From assembly GCA_965149945.1 (NCBI GenBank), contig CBCTTQ010000004.1:25881-89880 (forward strand): a stretch of DNA of 64,000 nt, given 5' to 3'. A program made the position numbers and the translations under genes. The notes beneath the pieces are model-generated. The model searched no databases. It was not told the origin of the DNA and saw only the letters and a program-made list of their open reading frames with translations. Position 1 is the stretch's first letter; every line of letters starts with the position of its first letter. This DNA is from JAHZFN01 sp965149945. Its GTDB lineage: Bacteria; Bacillota; Dehalobacteriia; UBA4068; UBA4997. Of the stretch, positions 41,582-50,195 are shown in pieces.

Positions 41582-42475
41582 GTGTTGATAACAAAATTGA
41601 AGAACAGCTATCATACTTATGCTCTGATTACTATTTTGTTTTGGTCTCTGACATACGCGCTGACCAAAATTTGTATGACCTATTTTACCAGTCAGGCATT
41701 AGCGTTTTTGCGTTATTTTATCGCTTTTTTGACGATGCTGATTTTTATTGCTTTTTATCGGCTGAAACTGCCTCGCAAGCGAGATTGGATTTGGTTTTTT
41801 TTGTCCGGATTTTTCGGTTTTGCCTTTTATACGATCGTATTCAACAAAGGGACTGCTTTGGTGACCTCTGCCACCAGCAGTTTGGTAATTGCCTCCATTC
41901 CCATCATCACGGCGCTGCTGGCGTCTGTGACCTATAAAGAGAAGTTGAAAGGTTATCAATGGGTGGCGACTTTGGTGGAATTTGCCGGCATTGCCGTGGT
42001 GACCTTATGGCATGGCGTTTTTTCAATCAATATAGGAATTCTTTTGCTTTTGGTCGCGGCTCTTTCTTTCAGTGTGTATAACCTTTGTCAAAGACGTTTG
42101 CTGCGGATTTATCCGGCTTTGCAATGTTCGGTATACAGTATGATTGCGGCCATGATTTTGCTGACGCCCGGATCGGTGCAGACAGTGCGGCAGCTGCCCG
42201 GCGTCGGCGCGGAAGTGTTGGTTTCCGTTTTGATTATGGCGGTGTTTTGCAGCGCGCTGGCATATAATACATGGGTGAAGGCATTGAGCTTAGCAAAAAA
42301 AACGTCCTATGTGACTAATTATATGTTTTTGTCGCCGGTTTTGGCGACATTGTGGGGTTTTTTGTTGTTGCGGGAGGTTCCTGATCTGGGAACGTTGATC
42401 GGCGGCGCCATGATTTTGTGCGGGTTGATTATCTTTAATCAGGAATCTTTTCGGGAGGCGCTGCACCGCGCCTGA
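41582..42475 (+). CDS. EamA/DMT family transporter
   Basis: Drug/metabolite-transporter superfamily permease (297 residues) with ten predicted helices in two EamA repeats (about 10-140 and 150-285). The first repeat shows TKICMTYFTSQALAFLRYFIAFLTML and ALVTSATSSLVIASIPIITALLA, the second WVKALSLAKKTSYVTNYMFLSPVLATLWGFLLLRE. Such carriers often export amino acids or other metabolites; substrate unknown. Start is GTG 41582 or TTG 41585, both served by GGGAG at 41572-41576. It is monocistronic, just before ffs. Confidence 0.88.
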   Translation: MLITKLKNSYHTYALITILFWSLTYALTKICMTYFTSQALAFLRYFIAFLTMLIFIAFYRLKLPRKRDWIWFFLSGFFGFAFYTIVFNKGTALVTSATSSLVIASIPIITALLASVTYKEKLKGYQWVATLVEFAGIAVVTLWHGVFSINIGILLLLVAALSFSVYNLCQRRLLRIYPALQCSVYSMIAAMILLTPGSVQTVRQLPGVGAEVLVSVLIMAVFCSALAYNTWVKALSLAKKTSYVTNYMFLSPVLATLWGFLLLREVPDLGTLIGGAMILCGLIIFNQESFREALHRA

Positions 42476-42511
42476 AGCAGACGGAAAGGAAGGAAATTCG
42501 CCAGATTCTCC

Positions 42512-42540
42512 TTGACAAAAGCGACGTTTTATTTTATTAT
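42512..42540 (+). promoter_or_regulatory. ffs promoter
   Basis: TTGACA, 17-bp spacer, TATTAT. The expected start is near 42547. Confidence 0.85.
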
Positions 42541-42546
42541 TAATAT

Positions 42547-42690
42547 TGTCGTGTGGAAACACTGTGCTGACGATTGGGTCCCGCGCAGCGAGAGACTGTG
42601 AACCGTGTCAGGTTCGGAAGAAAGCAGCACTAAGCAGTTTGTCTCGGGTGCCGCGGGGGCGCCTGGTTCGAGCAGTGTTTCCGCCGGCAT
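42547..42690 (+). ncRNA. ffs: Signal recognition particle RNA, short (4.5S-like) type
   Basis: RNA partner of Ffh that targets nascent membrane and secreted proteins. The apical loop has the conserved GTCAGG ... GGAA ... AGCAGCA of SRP helix 8. The terminal stem GGAAACACTG (42555-42564) pairs exactly with CAGTGTTTCC (42673-42682), giving about 128 nt. A run of T follows (ATTTTTTTT from 42690). No Alu domain is present between promoter and stem, unlike the ~270-nt RNA of Bacillus. The hairpin TCC-GGAA-GGA of most bacteria is TTC-GGAA-GAA here, a base change on both strands that keeps pairing. Confidence 0.93.
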
Positions 42691-42762
42691 TTTTTTTGCC
42701 TTTTTTCATAAAATAAAATCAGAACACTGAGAAAATTTGCGATGGCAGAAAGGCAGGAAAAA

Positions 42763-44184
42763 ATGAAACAAAAGACGGATTTCTTTCGGGAACTTTTTCG
42801 AGAATATGATATTCGAGGGCGGGTACGCCCCGGGGAGATGGATCGAACCGCCGTTTTGCGAATCGCGCGAGGGTTTTCGCGATATTTGCGGCGGCGGGGA
42901 GTACAAAAAGTGGTAGTGGGTTATGATAATCGCAGGGAATCTCCTTTCTTTGCGCGTTTGGCAGCCGAGACTTTAGCGGAACAAGGGTTTCTGGTTTATC
43001 AAATCGGACTTTGTATTACACCGGCGGCTTATTTTGCTCAATATTATTACGAAGCGCCCGGGGTGATGATGATTACCGCCAGCCACAATCCAAAGGGGTG
43101 GTGCGGCTGTAAGTTGGGGGACGGTTTTGCGAAAACGTTGGGTCCGTCGGAAATTCAGGAACTGTATGAAGATTGCCGCGGGGAGACTGCGGCGCCGCCG
43201 CGGGCTGGAGGCGCTCTTTATCATGTTTCGATTCGAGAAGCTTATTTGCGGGATTTGGTGGAGCAGGCGGCGGCGCCAGCCAATTCTCTGCGGGTGGTGG
43301 TGGACGCCGGTAACGGGGCCGCCGGAATTTACGCTTGGGAGCTGTTTCAACGGTTGGGTTATCTCACATTTCCTTTGCATTGCGAGCCAGATCCCGATTA
43401 TCCGCACTATTTCCCTAATCCTTCGGAAAAAACAGCGAGAGAGGCTCTAAAACAGGCTGTGACCACGGTCGGCATTGACGGGGATATCGGCTTGGCTTTC
43501 GACGGAGACGGCGATCGACTGGGTGTTGTGGACGGACGGGGGCAGGATGTTTGGGCGGATCGAGTCTTGATGATTTTGGTTCGGGATTATTTGAAAAAAT
43601 ACCCGGGCAGTTCGGTGGTATTTGATGTGAAATGCAGCCGCGCCTTACCAGAGACTATTGCCGCCGCCGGCGGTAACGCGATCATGTGGAAAACAGGACA
43701 CTCCTATATAAAAGCGAAAATGAAAGAAACGGAAGCTGTTTTGGGCGGCGAGCGCAGCGGTCATATTTTTTTTAATGATCGTGGTCGCGGTTATGATGAC
43801 GCTCTTTTGGCGGGAGCGTCTTTACTGCGGGTATTGGCGGAAAAAGGGCAGAGTCTCGAAACGATGCTGGATGCTTTTCCGTCTTATGAAACTTCTTCTG
43901 AAATCCGTATTGCCAGTACCGATGAAAAAAAATACCTGCAAATTCAACAACTACAACAATATTTTGTACGCGCTTACGGAGAGGGGCGCGTTTGCCGCGT
44001 CAACGGGGCGCGGGTGGATTTCCCTCAGTACGGCGGTTGGGCATTGGTGCGGGCGTCTTCCAATTTGCCGGAGTTGGTGGTGGTGGCGGAAGCTTCTGAC
44101 CGAGAAAATTTGCAAAATTTGAAGGCAGAGTTTCAGCGGGATTTGGTGAAAAACGGGATTACCGAGCCATGGCAGAATCAATAA
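42763..44184 (+). CDS. Phosphomannomutase/phosphoglucomutase
   Basis: Alpha-D-phosphohexomutase (473 residues) moving phosphate between C1 and C6 of glucose or mannose. All four signature loops are present: phosphoserine loop ITASHNPKGW (Ser about 111), metal loop FDGDGDRLG (about 247-255), sugar-specificity loop GGERSGH (about 330-336, the ERSGH form of PMM/PGM), and phosphate-binding RASSNLPELVV near the C-terminus, where the usual RASNT reads RASSN. It feeds exopolysaccharide or glycogen synthesis. Start: ATG 42763 with AGGCAGGA upstream; ATG 42742 has none. nadE follows 112 bases later. Confidence 0.92.
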   Translation: MKQKTDFFRELFREYDIRGRVRPGEMDRTAVLRIARGFSRYLRRRGVQKVVVGYDNRRESPFFARLAAETLAEQGFLVYQIGLCITPAAYFAQYYYEAPGVMMITASHNPKGWCGCKLGDGFAKTLGPSEIQELYEDCRGETAAPPRAGGALYHVSIREAYLRDLVEQAAAPANSLRVVVDAGNGAAGIYAWELFQRLGYLTFPLHCEPDPDYPHYFPNPSEKTAREALKQAVTTVGIDGDIGLAFDGDGDRLGVVDGRGQDVWADRVLMILVRDYLKKYPGSSVVFDVKCSRALPETIAAAGGNAIMWKTGHSYIKAKMKETEAVLGGERSGHIFFNDRGRGYDDALLAGASLLRVLAEKGQSLETMLDAFPSYETSSEIRIASTDEKKYLQIQQLQQYFVRAYGEGRVCRVNGARVDFPQYGGWALVRASSNLPELVVVAEASDRENLQNLKAEFQRDLVKNGITEPWQNQ

Positions 44185-44296
44185 AAGATCCGGAGAAAGA
44201 AGGCGTTTTTCAGATTAAAGGCAGGAAAACGGCTGGAATTTCCACTCTGAGTATGGTATGATGAAACATAGGAAAAAGAAAATCAGGAGGTGCGCA

Positions 44297-46234
44297 ATGT
44301 TCGGTTTGATCAGAGTGGCGGCGGCCAGTCCCCGGTTGGCGGTGGCGGATTGTCAATATAATAAAGAAGCGATTCTGCGTTTGGTGGAAGAAGCGGAAGA
44401 AGAGGATGTGCGAATTTTAACTTTTCCGGAGCTGTGTTTAACCGGAAGTTCCTGCGGCGATTTGTTCTATCAAGAAACTTTACGGCGAGCGGCAAAGAAG
44501 GCTTTGCTGGAAATCGCCGCCGTGACAGCGGAAAAGAATCTTTTGCTGGTGTTGGGGCTGCCCTTAGCTGTGAAAAATAAAATTTACAATGTGGCGGCAG
44601 TGGTGACAGGCGGTCGTGTGTTGGGTTTTGTGCCCCGATCGCAGGCAGTGGGACAGCGGCAGCTGGCATTGTTCCCCAAAGAAGAAATTTGGCAGATTCC
44701 TTTTGGCGGTAATTTGGTTACGCTGGGCAGGCGGCAGTTATTTACGGCGGAAGGGTTCCCGGAATTGAAAATTGCCCTGGAAGTAGGGGCGGATGCTTGG
44801 GCTGCGGTACCGCCCTGTACCGAAGCGGCGGCAGCCGGCGCCACCTTGATTTTGCATCCGGCGGCGGAAGGAGAAACAGTGGTTTCTGCCCAAAGGCGGA
44901 GGAAACGCTTGGCTGTGCAAAGCGGGACTTTGGCGGTGGGTTGGATTTATGCCGGCGCCGGCATTGGAGAATCCACTCAGGATATGGTTTGCTCCGGCGC
45001 GACTTTGATTTTTGAAAACGGTGATTTGTTGGCGAAAGGACAGCGCTTTTCCGCGGAAGGCGCGTTGACCATTGCTGATTTGGATGTGGATTTGTTGGCG
45101 GCGGAACGGCGGAGAAGAAGTGATTTTTCCGTGGACGCCGATAGTTGGCAGGAACACGAATTTACTATGGAAATCCGGAGTTCGGGGGATTTGCGGCGGG
45201 AAGTCGCTCGAGCGCCCTTTGCTCCGGAAACGGGAGAGGCGCTGGCGGAACGTTGCGCGGAAATATTTTCGATTCAAACGACGGCGGTGGCACGGCGTCT
45301 GGCGCATACCCATGCACGGCGAGCGGTGGTGGGAATCAGCGGCGGATTGGACTCGACTTTGGCGCTGTTGGTTTTGGTTCGTGCCTTTGACCGTCTGGGA
45401 CGCGACCGCAAGGAGATTATGGGAGTGACGATGCCCGGCTTCGGTACGACGGATCGCACTTATCAGAATGCGCTGGCATTGATGGACGGGCTCGGCATCA
45501 CCAGAGAGGAAATTTCCATTGTGCCTTCTTTGCTGCAGCATTTAGCGGATATCCATCACGATTCGAAAAATCACAATGTGACTTATGAAAACGCCCAGGC
45601 ACGGGAACGGACGCAGATTTTAATGGATTTGGCCAATGATAATAACGGATTGGTAATCGGTACCGGAGATCTTTCAGAACTGGCATTAGGGTGGGCTACC
45701 TATAACGGGGATCATATGTCCATGTACGGGGTGAATGCCGGTGTGCCTAAGACTGTGGTGCGTATGGTGGTGGATTGGATCAGCCGCCGGGGCGGATTGG
45801 GCGACGGTGTAAACGAAATCCTGCGGGATGTGCTGGATACGCCCATCAGCCCTGAACTTTTGCCCCCTGACGAGGCGGGAGATATTCGCCAAAAAACTGA
45901 AGACATTGTAGGTCCTTATGAATTGCATGATTTCTTTTTATATTATGTGGTGCGCTGCGGATTCACACCGGAAAAGATTTTTCTTTACGCCAAACAGGCT
46001 TGGGGGGAAGTGTATGATGATCGCACCTTGTTGAAGTGGCTGCGAAATTTTTATCATCGCTTTTTCCAGCAGCAGTTTAAACGTTCTTGTATGCCTGATG
46101 GTCCGTTGGTCGGTTCTGTGACACTGTCACCGCGAGGCGGTTGGCAGATGCCCAGTGATGCTTGTTCGACTCTTTGGCTGGAGCAAATAGAAGAGTTGAT
46201 GAAAGAAACGGTGGGCGAAGTCACTTCGGTATAA
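44297..46234 (+). CDS. nadE: NAD+ synthase (two-domain type) with degenerate glutaminase domain
   Basis: Two-domain NAD synthetase (645 residues) that amidates nicotinic acid adenine dinucleotide with ATP. The synthetase domain (about 330-640) is intact, with P-loop GISGGLDSTLALLV and GDLSELALGWATYNGDH. The N-terminal nitrilase-type domain (about 5-290) should release ammonia from glutamine through a Glu-Lys-Cys triad. Here Glu45 (FPELCLTG) is kept, but the Lys position reads Arg114 (VPRSQ) and the usual ICEDLW, holding the catalytic Cys, reads VGADAW with Gly164. Glutamine use should be lost, leaving an ammonia-dependent enzyme. Start: ATG 44297 with AGGAGGTG upstream. Terminator follows. 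Confidence 0.92.
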   Translation: MFGLIRVAAASPRLAVADCQYNKEAILRLVEEAEEEDVRILTFPELCLTGSSCGDLFYQETLRRAAKKALLEIAAVTAEKNLLLVLGLPLAVKNKIYNVAAVVTGGRVLGFVPRSQAVGQRQLALFPKEEIWQIPFGGNLVTLGRRQLFTAEGFPELKIALEVGADAWAAVPPCTEAAAAGATLILHPAAEGETVVSAQRRRKRLAVQSGTLAVGWIYAGAGIGESTQDMVCSGATLIFENGDLLAKGQRFSAEGALTIADLDVDLLAAERRRRSDFSVDADSWQEHEFTMEIRSSGDLRREVARAPFAPETGEALAERCAEIFSIQTTAVARRLAHTHARRAVVGISGGLDSTLALLVLVRAFDRLGRDRKEIMGVTMPGFGTTDRTYQNALALMDGLGITREEISIVPSLLQHLADIHHDSKNHNVTYENAQARERTQILMDLANDNNGLVIGTGDLSELALGWATYNGDHMSMYGVNAGVPKTVVRMVVDWISRRGGLGDGVNEILRDVLDTPISPELLPPDEAGDIRQKTEDIVGPYELHDFFLYYVVRCGFTPEKIFLYAKQAWGEVYDDRTLLKWLRNFYHRFFQQQFKRSCMPDGPLVGSVTLSPRGGWQMPSDACSTLWLEQIEELMKETVGEVTSV

Positions 46235-46281
46235 GTGATTTTGGTATGATAACAATGATAAGAAAATTTGTGTCATGAAAG

Positions 46282-46313
46282 AAAAGGCAGCGAATATTCT
46301 TCGCTGCCTTTTT
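46282..46313 (+). terminator. Terminator after nadE
   Basis: Perfect 13-bp stem AAAAGGCAGCGAA / TTCGCTGCCTTTT with loop TATTC. Confidence 0.93.
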
Positions 46314-46660
46314 ATGGTCAGAAAGGAAAGAAAGCGTCTCCACAATGCGGAAAGCGTCGAGGAATTTTTTGTTAGCTGCAAATAGGACAGAAGAGATGGT
46401 TGGGTTTGCTAAACAGAGGTTTTGTATGGCGGGCGGGAAGTCTTCTGTACAGAAAATCGATAAAAGGAGGAATTTTCTCAGGAATGCGGATCAGCGCCGT
46501 CTCTGAAGAGAAAGATTTTCTTTGAACGGGAGACGGATGCCGCGTTTTTAGCGGTATCTAAACTTTGGGACAGGTATTCGACAGAGCTTCCGCAAGCAGG
46601 CGTCGGCAAGTTTTCAGGCAAAAAGCCCGGCAAAGGTAAGGAAAATTTGTTTTCAAACGC
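46314..46660. other. Gap between nadE and the reverse-strand membrane gene
   Basis: No supported gene. AGGAGG at 46465-46470 is followed 13 bases later by a 13-codon frame, too short and too far to accept. Confidence 0.5.
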
Positions 46661-46691
46661 AACAAGAGCCGTCAAAAAGACGGCTCTTGTT
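46661..46691 (-). terminator. Terminator after the reverse-strand membrane gene
   Basis: Perfect stem AACAAGAGCCGTC / GACGGCTCTTGTT with a 5-nt loop, 37 bases past the stop. Confidence 0.75.
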
Positions 46692-46728
46692 GCTGTGATA
46701 GTGTATAGTTGTGTGAGCTTTTCGATAG

Positions 46729-47394
46729 TTAAGACTGTTTTTCTGTTTCTGCCGCGGCTTCGGTGTGAGCATCTTCTTGAGACGTCTTGTCTTCGGAAGT
46801 TACCGCTTCTTTCCGCGTGGAAGTCGCTGACGAATCTGCTTCTGCTGTCGGGGACTCTTCTTCGGTTTGGGAACAACGGGGTTCCTCGATGTTCCCGTCG
46901 GCAATGGCTTTGCGATTGCCGAGGATGAAGGCAATGCCCTGGACGATGAAATAGAAAAACAGGATTAAAAAGGCGGAATCATAATTGCCGAATCCGATCG
47001 TCAGTCCGAAAATCCAAATGGCTGCGGCCAACGCCAGAAACAAGGCGCTGAACCGATAGCGTTTTTTGATTACCGCCATGGTAAAAGGCTTACGTTTTCT
47101 TTTGGGATTGGTCTCCGTCAAAGTTTTGTAAGCGATTTTTGATAAGAATCCGGTCGCGAGCCACAAGATAAAAAGAACTAAACAGGGACCCGCGATCCAT
47201 GGATGATATACGTACGATTTTATTATATAATAAAACAGCAGGATAAAGCAAGGGGCTACGAGAAAAAAGATTAAAAATCCCCAAAAAATTTTTTTTCCGG
47301 TAGGGCTCAGTTTGTATAAGCGGGGCATTGACTGAAAACCAAAGAAAAAACTGGATAAAATCAGAATTATAACCGCTAATACAATGGTGATCAA
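46729..47394 (-). CDS. Membrane protein of unknown function (221 aa)
   Basis: Family not recognised. About five hydrophobic helices: 1-20, 36-60, 66-88, 115-135 and 140-160. A basic loop (TNPKRKRKPF) separates the third and fourth. The C-terminal ~50 residues are a polar Glu/Ser/Thr/Ala-rich tail, likely cytoplasmic and disordered. Start: TTG 47394, 7 bases after GGAGGG; an upstream TTG at 47409 overlaps the ribosome site itself. It follows the lysR gene by 87 bases on the same strand and may be a late gene of that operon. Confidence 0.6.
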   Translation of the reverse strand: MITIVLAVIILILSSFFFGFQSMPRLYKLSPTGKKIFWGFLIFFLVAPCFILLFYYIIKSYVYHPWIAGPCLVLFILWLATGFLSKIAYKTLTETNPKRKRKPFTMAVIKKRYRFSALFLALAAAIWIFGLTIGFGNYDSAFLILFFYFIVQGIAFILGNRKAIADGNIEEPRCSQTEEESPTAEADSSATSTRKEAVTSEDKTSQEDAHTEAAAETEKQS

Positions 47395-47481
47395 AACAAT
47401 TCCCTCCAAAACACGATCCGATTTCCCTTAAATCCTTTGTAAGTTTATTAATTCGATAAAATTCGTTAAAATCCTGCAAAA

Positions 47482-48414
47482 CTAGGAATTTTCTTCCGGG
47501 GGTTCCCGATATTGCATCAATGCTTCCCGTTGTTCCAGCAAAAACTCAGCAAAGGCATTGACGCCGGGAACGGGATAGGGGGTTTTCCATTTGGCGATGA
47601 AAAATTCACGAGGAATGCTCATGCCGGGAATATGGATTTCTCTCAGTTTCCCTAATTTAATAAGAGGATCTGCCGCCCAGCGGCTGACAAAAGCAAAACC
47701 CATTCCCGCCGATACGGCGTTCAGAAGCCCTTGCGTTGTGGTAATGGAGACGTATTTGGGAAAAGAGGCAATGCTGAGATCCCGCTGCTTCAGTGCTTGA
47801 TCGATGGAAATTCTGGTGCCGCTTTGGACGCCGCGTCCGACCATGACAAAATCCGTCAGTTGCTCCAGTTGCGCTGTTTGGGGAATGCTTTGGTTTTGGC
47901 TGGAGGTGACAGCGATAATCTCATCCTGCAGCCAGGGTGTATACGAGATTTCCGGGAGATTCTTTTTCGTACCCACAATGCCGATATCAATTTGAGCGGC
48001 AGCCAGCTGATCCAGTATGTTTACGGAATCATTGACCTCCATGCGGATTTCCAATTTGTCATGGGCATTGCTGAATTGATACAGCAAATGGGGCAAAATG
48101 TATTCACCGGGAATGCTGCTGGCGCCGATGACTAAATGCCCCTTGTTCATTTCTTTATAATTTTCAATGGTGTTCAGTACATGATTATAGACACCCAACA
48201 TCTCTTTAGCGGCGCGATAGACAATTTCCCCGGCTTCCGAAAGTTCCAAACTGCGGTCCTTTTTTTTGAACAGGGATACTTCCAGATCTTCTTCCAGTTT
48301 TTTGATTTGCCAGGAAATGGCAGGCTGCGTCATGAAAAGACTTTCCGCCGCGGCGGTGAAACTTCCTTTTTCCACGATGTTGGCAAAAATGTTCAATTGT
48401 TTTAGATTGGTCAT
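47482..48414 (-). CDS. LysR family transcriptional regulator
   Basis: 310-residue LysR protein. N-terminal winged helix (1-60: LKQLNIFANIVEKGSFTAAAESLFMTQPAISWQIKKLEEDL) and a periplasmic-binding-protein-like effector domain (about 90-300) with GHLVIGASSIPGEYILPHLLYQF, the start typical of the CysL/CbbR-like group. It is the last gene of the YedE-TusA-DUF3343 unit (42 bases after DUF3343), so it probably regulates sulfur or selenium handling, perhaps acting on the yedE promoter. Effector unknown. GGAGTG 7 bases before the ATG. Confidence 0.88.
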   Translation of the reverse strand: MTNLKQLNIFANIVEKGSFTAAAESLFMTQPAISWQIKKLEEDLEVSLFKKKDRSLELSEAGEIVYRAAKEMLGVYNHVLNTIENYKEMNKGHLVIGASSIPGEYILPHLLYQFSNAHDKLEIRMEVNDSVNILDQLAAAQIDIGIVGTKKNLPEISYTPWLQDEIIAVTSSQNQSIPQTAQLEQLTDFVMVGRGVQSGTRISIDQALKQRDLSIASFPKYVSITTTQGLLNAVSAGMGFAFVSRWAADPLIKLGKLREIHIPGMSIPREFFIAKWKTPYPVPGVNAFAEFLLEQREALMQYREPPEENS

Positions 48415-48456
48415 ATGGTTTCACTCCGTTAAATCGTTCCTGAGTGGAAGAGAACA

Positions 48457-48714
48457 TTACATAATGTAAAGTCCTTCGATTTCCAGATTGTCCTTTTTGA
48501 TTTGTTCCCGAATGCGTGTTTCATCCTCCACCTGTCCTTGCCAGGCAATGCCGCAGCTGGAAGATAAACTGCGGGGAACGGGAATAAGGCGGCCCGGAAT
48601 GGCCGCCTTTTGAAAATGATCGTTTAGGTTCATGGTATCATAAGTGGTGGGGAAGGTGATGACAACGGATGGCTTACGCTTCCCCTCTTTCTTTTTAAAT
48701 AAATGTATTGGCAT
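48457..48714 (-). CDS. DUF3343 protein (putative Se/S carrier)
   Basis: Small protein (85 residues) of the DUF3343 family, described as putative Se/S carrier-like. It shows the family core VVITFPTTYDTMNLNDHFQKAAIPGRLIPVPRSLSSSCGIAW, where the Cys of SSSCG is the presumed chalcogen-carrying residue. In many anaerobes this gene accompanies yedE and a tusA/sirA-like gene in selenium loci, and that is the setting here. Start: ATG 48714 (TTG 48717 possible). The ribosome site is weak (GTGGG), which suggests translation coupled to the tusA-like gene 23 bases upstream. Confidence 0.78.
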   Translation of the reverse strand: MPIHLFKKKEGKRKPSVVITFPTTYDTMNLNDHFQKAAIPGRLIPVPRSLSSSCGIAWQGQVEDETRIREQIKKDNLEIEGLYIM

Positions 48715-48737
48715 CAATAACCCACATCCCGATTCTG

Positions 48738-48944
48738 CTATTGAATATGAATGAGATAATCTCCTTCTGCGTTCTGTGTTACGGAGACGGTTTTTTTATG
48801 GCTTTTGGCTTGACGGCTGACATTTTCTTTGGCGGCGCCGTTATCCACCATGACCAATAATTCTTGTTCTCCGGCATCTAAAGCCGCTTTGGTCAGCATG
48901 ACCGGTTCCGGACAAGACAGTCCGCGTGCGTCAATTTCTTTCAT
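48738..48944 (-). CDS. TusA/SirA-like sulfur or selenium carrier protein
   Basis: 68-residue TusA-family protein: KEIDARGLSCPEPVMLTKAAL with the active Cys in LSCPEP, then the alpha/beta sandwich end LVMVDNGAAKENVSRQAKS. TusA proteins carry sulfur as persulfide. The variety next to YedE and DUF3343 is linked to selenium use in anaerobes. Start: ATG 48944 with GAGGGATC upstream; the longer frame has no ribosome site. Second gene of the operon after yedE. Confidence 0.88.
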   Translation of the reverse strand: MKEIDARGLSCPEPVMLTKAALDAGEQELLVMVDNGAAKENVSRQAKSHKKTVSVTQNAEGDYLIHIQ

Positions 48945-49026
48945 AGAGATCCCTCTTTTCCAGTATAACATGATTGATAAAGAAAATAAATTGGTAAATT
49001 AAAAAATTTTATGAAAATGGTTTTGT

Positions 49027-50121
49027 TCACGAAACTGTTTTCCGGCGTGAATACGCAAAACCAATGACCAGCAAAACGATAATCCCGATGATCAACGCGA
49101 CGGCGCCGGCAGTGGTGATGCCGCCCTGTACAAAAACACCGGCTTCATCCACACTGTAAGCGGATGCTGCCCAGCCGAAACGATGACAGCAAGCGGCGCC
49201 GGCAGCCAGACCCAGGAAGGTGATACCCGCGTCCAGATTGCCTTGACCTGCCATGATCATTTGTCTGAGGGGACAGCCGGAGGCTAATACCACTGCCAGC
49301 CCTACCGCGTACATGCCCAGCAAGTTCCAGATATGAACAGAGTGCGCAATGGGTTGATCCAAGAAACCGACATGGAAATTGTTTGTGGCGATGTTATAAA
49401 TCAGCATTACCAGGAACAAACCGCCCACGATAGAGAACAGGTGCCAATCCTTTAAGAGGATGACGTCCCGGAATGCGCCGCCGAAACAAAGACGGCTTCT
49501 CTGTGCCAACATCCCAAAGATCAAACCGATGATCAAAGATACCAAAATCGGCGCGTGCATGGAGGCGGGGCCTTCCGTGCTGGCAAAGCCGATGCCCAAA
49601 AACGCCAATATCATCAAGATGACGGCGATAGCGGGGAAAGTCAGGCCGGCGCCTTTGGCGACGGTTTTGGCTTTGCCCAGGGAAAAGCCTTTCCGCAGAA
49701 ACAGGCAGCCGGTGCCTACGCCCAGCAGGAATCCGACCAGTCCTACCAAAGCATTCAAATCGCCGGCGGACAGACGAATCACCATGCGCAGCGGACAGCC
49801 CAGGAATACTAAGCAGCCAATCATCATAATGAAGCCGATGATAAAACGAATTACAGGTTTGGAACCGATGGTGGCGCGAAATTCCCTGGTGGCCAGCGCT
49901 AAAATAAAAGCGCCCAAGATAAATCCGGCGATTTCCGGGCGGATGTATTGCAGTTTCTCCGCTGTATGCAGTCCCAACGCGCCGACAGTGTCACGGATAA
50001 AGCAGGCGGCGCAGATAGCCATATTGCCGGGGTTCCCCGCCGCGGCCAAAATAGCTGTCAATCCGCCCAAAATCAGACCGATTATCAGTAGGCCTTTTTT
50101 TGATTGTAAAAATTCATTCAT
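49027..50121 (-). CDS. yedE: YedE/YeeE-type membrane transporter, selenium-metabolism type
   Basis: 364-residue polytopic protein (about ten helices) of the YeeE/YedE family. Each half carries the conserved Cys motif of these sulfur/selenium compound channels: FLGCPLRMVI (about 108-117) and ASGCPLRQMI (about 283-292). YeeE homologues import thiosulfate through such cysteines; the YedE branch with an adjacent TusA-like gene is proposed to move a selenium or sulfur species. Very strong ribosome site (AGGAGGAGG) and consensus promoter, so it should be well expressed. First gene of the operon. Confidence 0.88.
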   Translation of the reverse strand: MNEFLQSKKGLLIIGLILGGLTAILAAAGNPGNMAICAACFIRDTVGALGLHTAEKLQYIRPEIAGFILGAFILALATREFRATIGSKPVIRFIIGFIMMIGCLVFLGCPLRMVIRLSAGDLNALVGLVGFLLGVGTGCLFLRKGFSLGKAKTVAKGAGLTFPAIAVILMILAFLGIGFASTEGPASMHAPILVSLIIGLIFGMLAQRSRLCFGGAFRDVILLKDWHLFSIVGGLFLVMLIYNIATNNFHVGFLDQPIAHSVHIWNLLGMYAVGLAVVLASGCPLRQMIMAGQGNLDAGITFLGLAAGAACCHRFGWAASAYSVDEAGVFVQGGITTAGAVALIIGIIVLLVIGFAYSRRKTVS

Positions 50122-50165
50122 AAAAACAACCTCCTCCTAAATAAAATAAAAATAGAAGTAATTTA

Positions 50166-50195
50166 ATTATAAGGAATTTGTTATTTTATTGTCAA
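50166..50195 (-). promoter_or_regulatory. Consensus promoter of the yedE operon
   Basis: Reverse strand TTGACA, 18-bp spacer, TATAAT, both hexamers perfect. AATTTGT (50176-50182) / ACAAATT (50204-50210) forms an inverted repeat across the -35 and may be a LysR site. Confidence 0.85.

Noticed and set aside
42640..42682. GGTTCGA-like segment suggesting a tRNA
   Set aside because: It is the 3' side of the SRP RNA stem; no acceptor stem or anticodon arm can be drawn.
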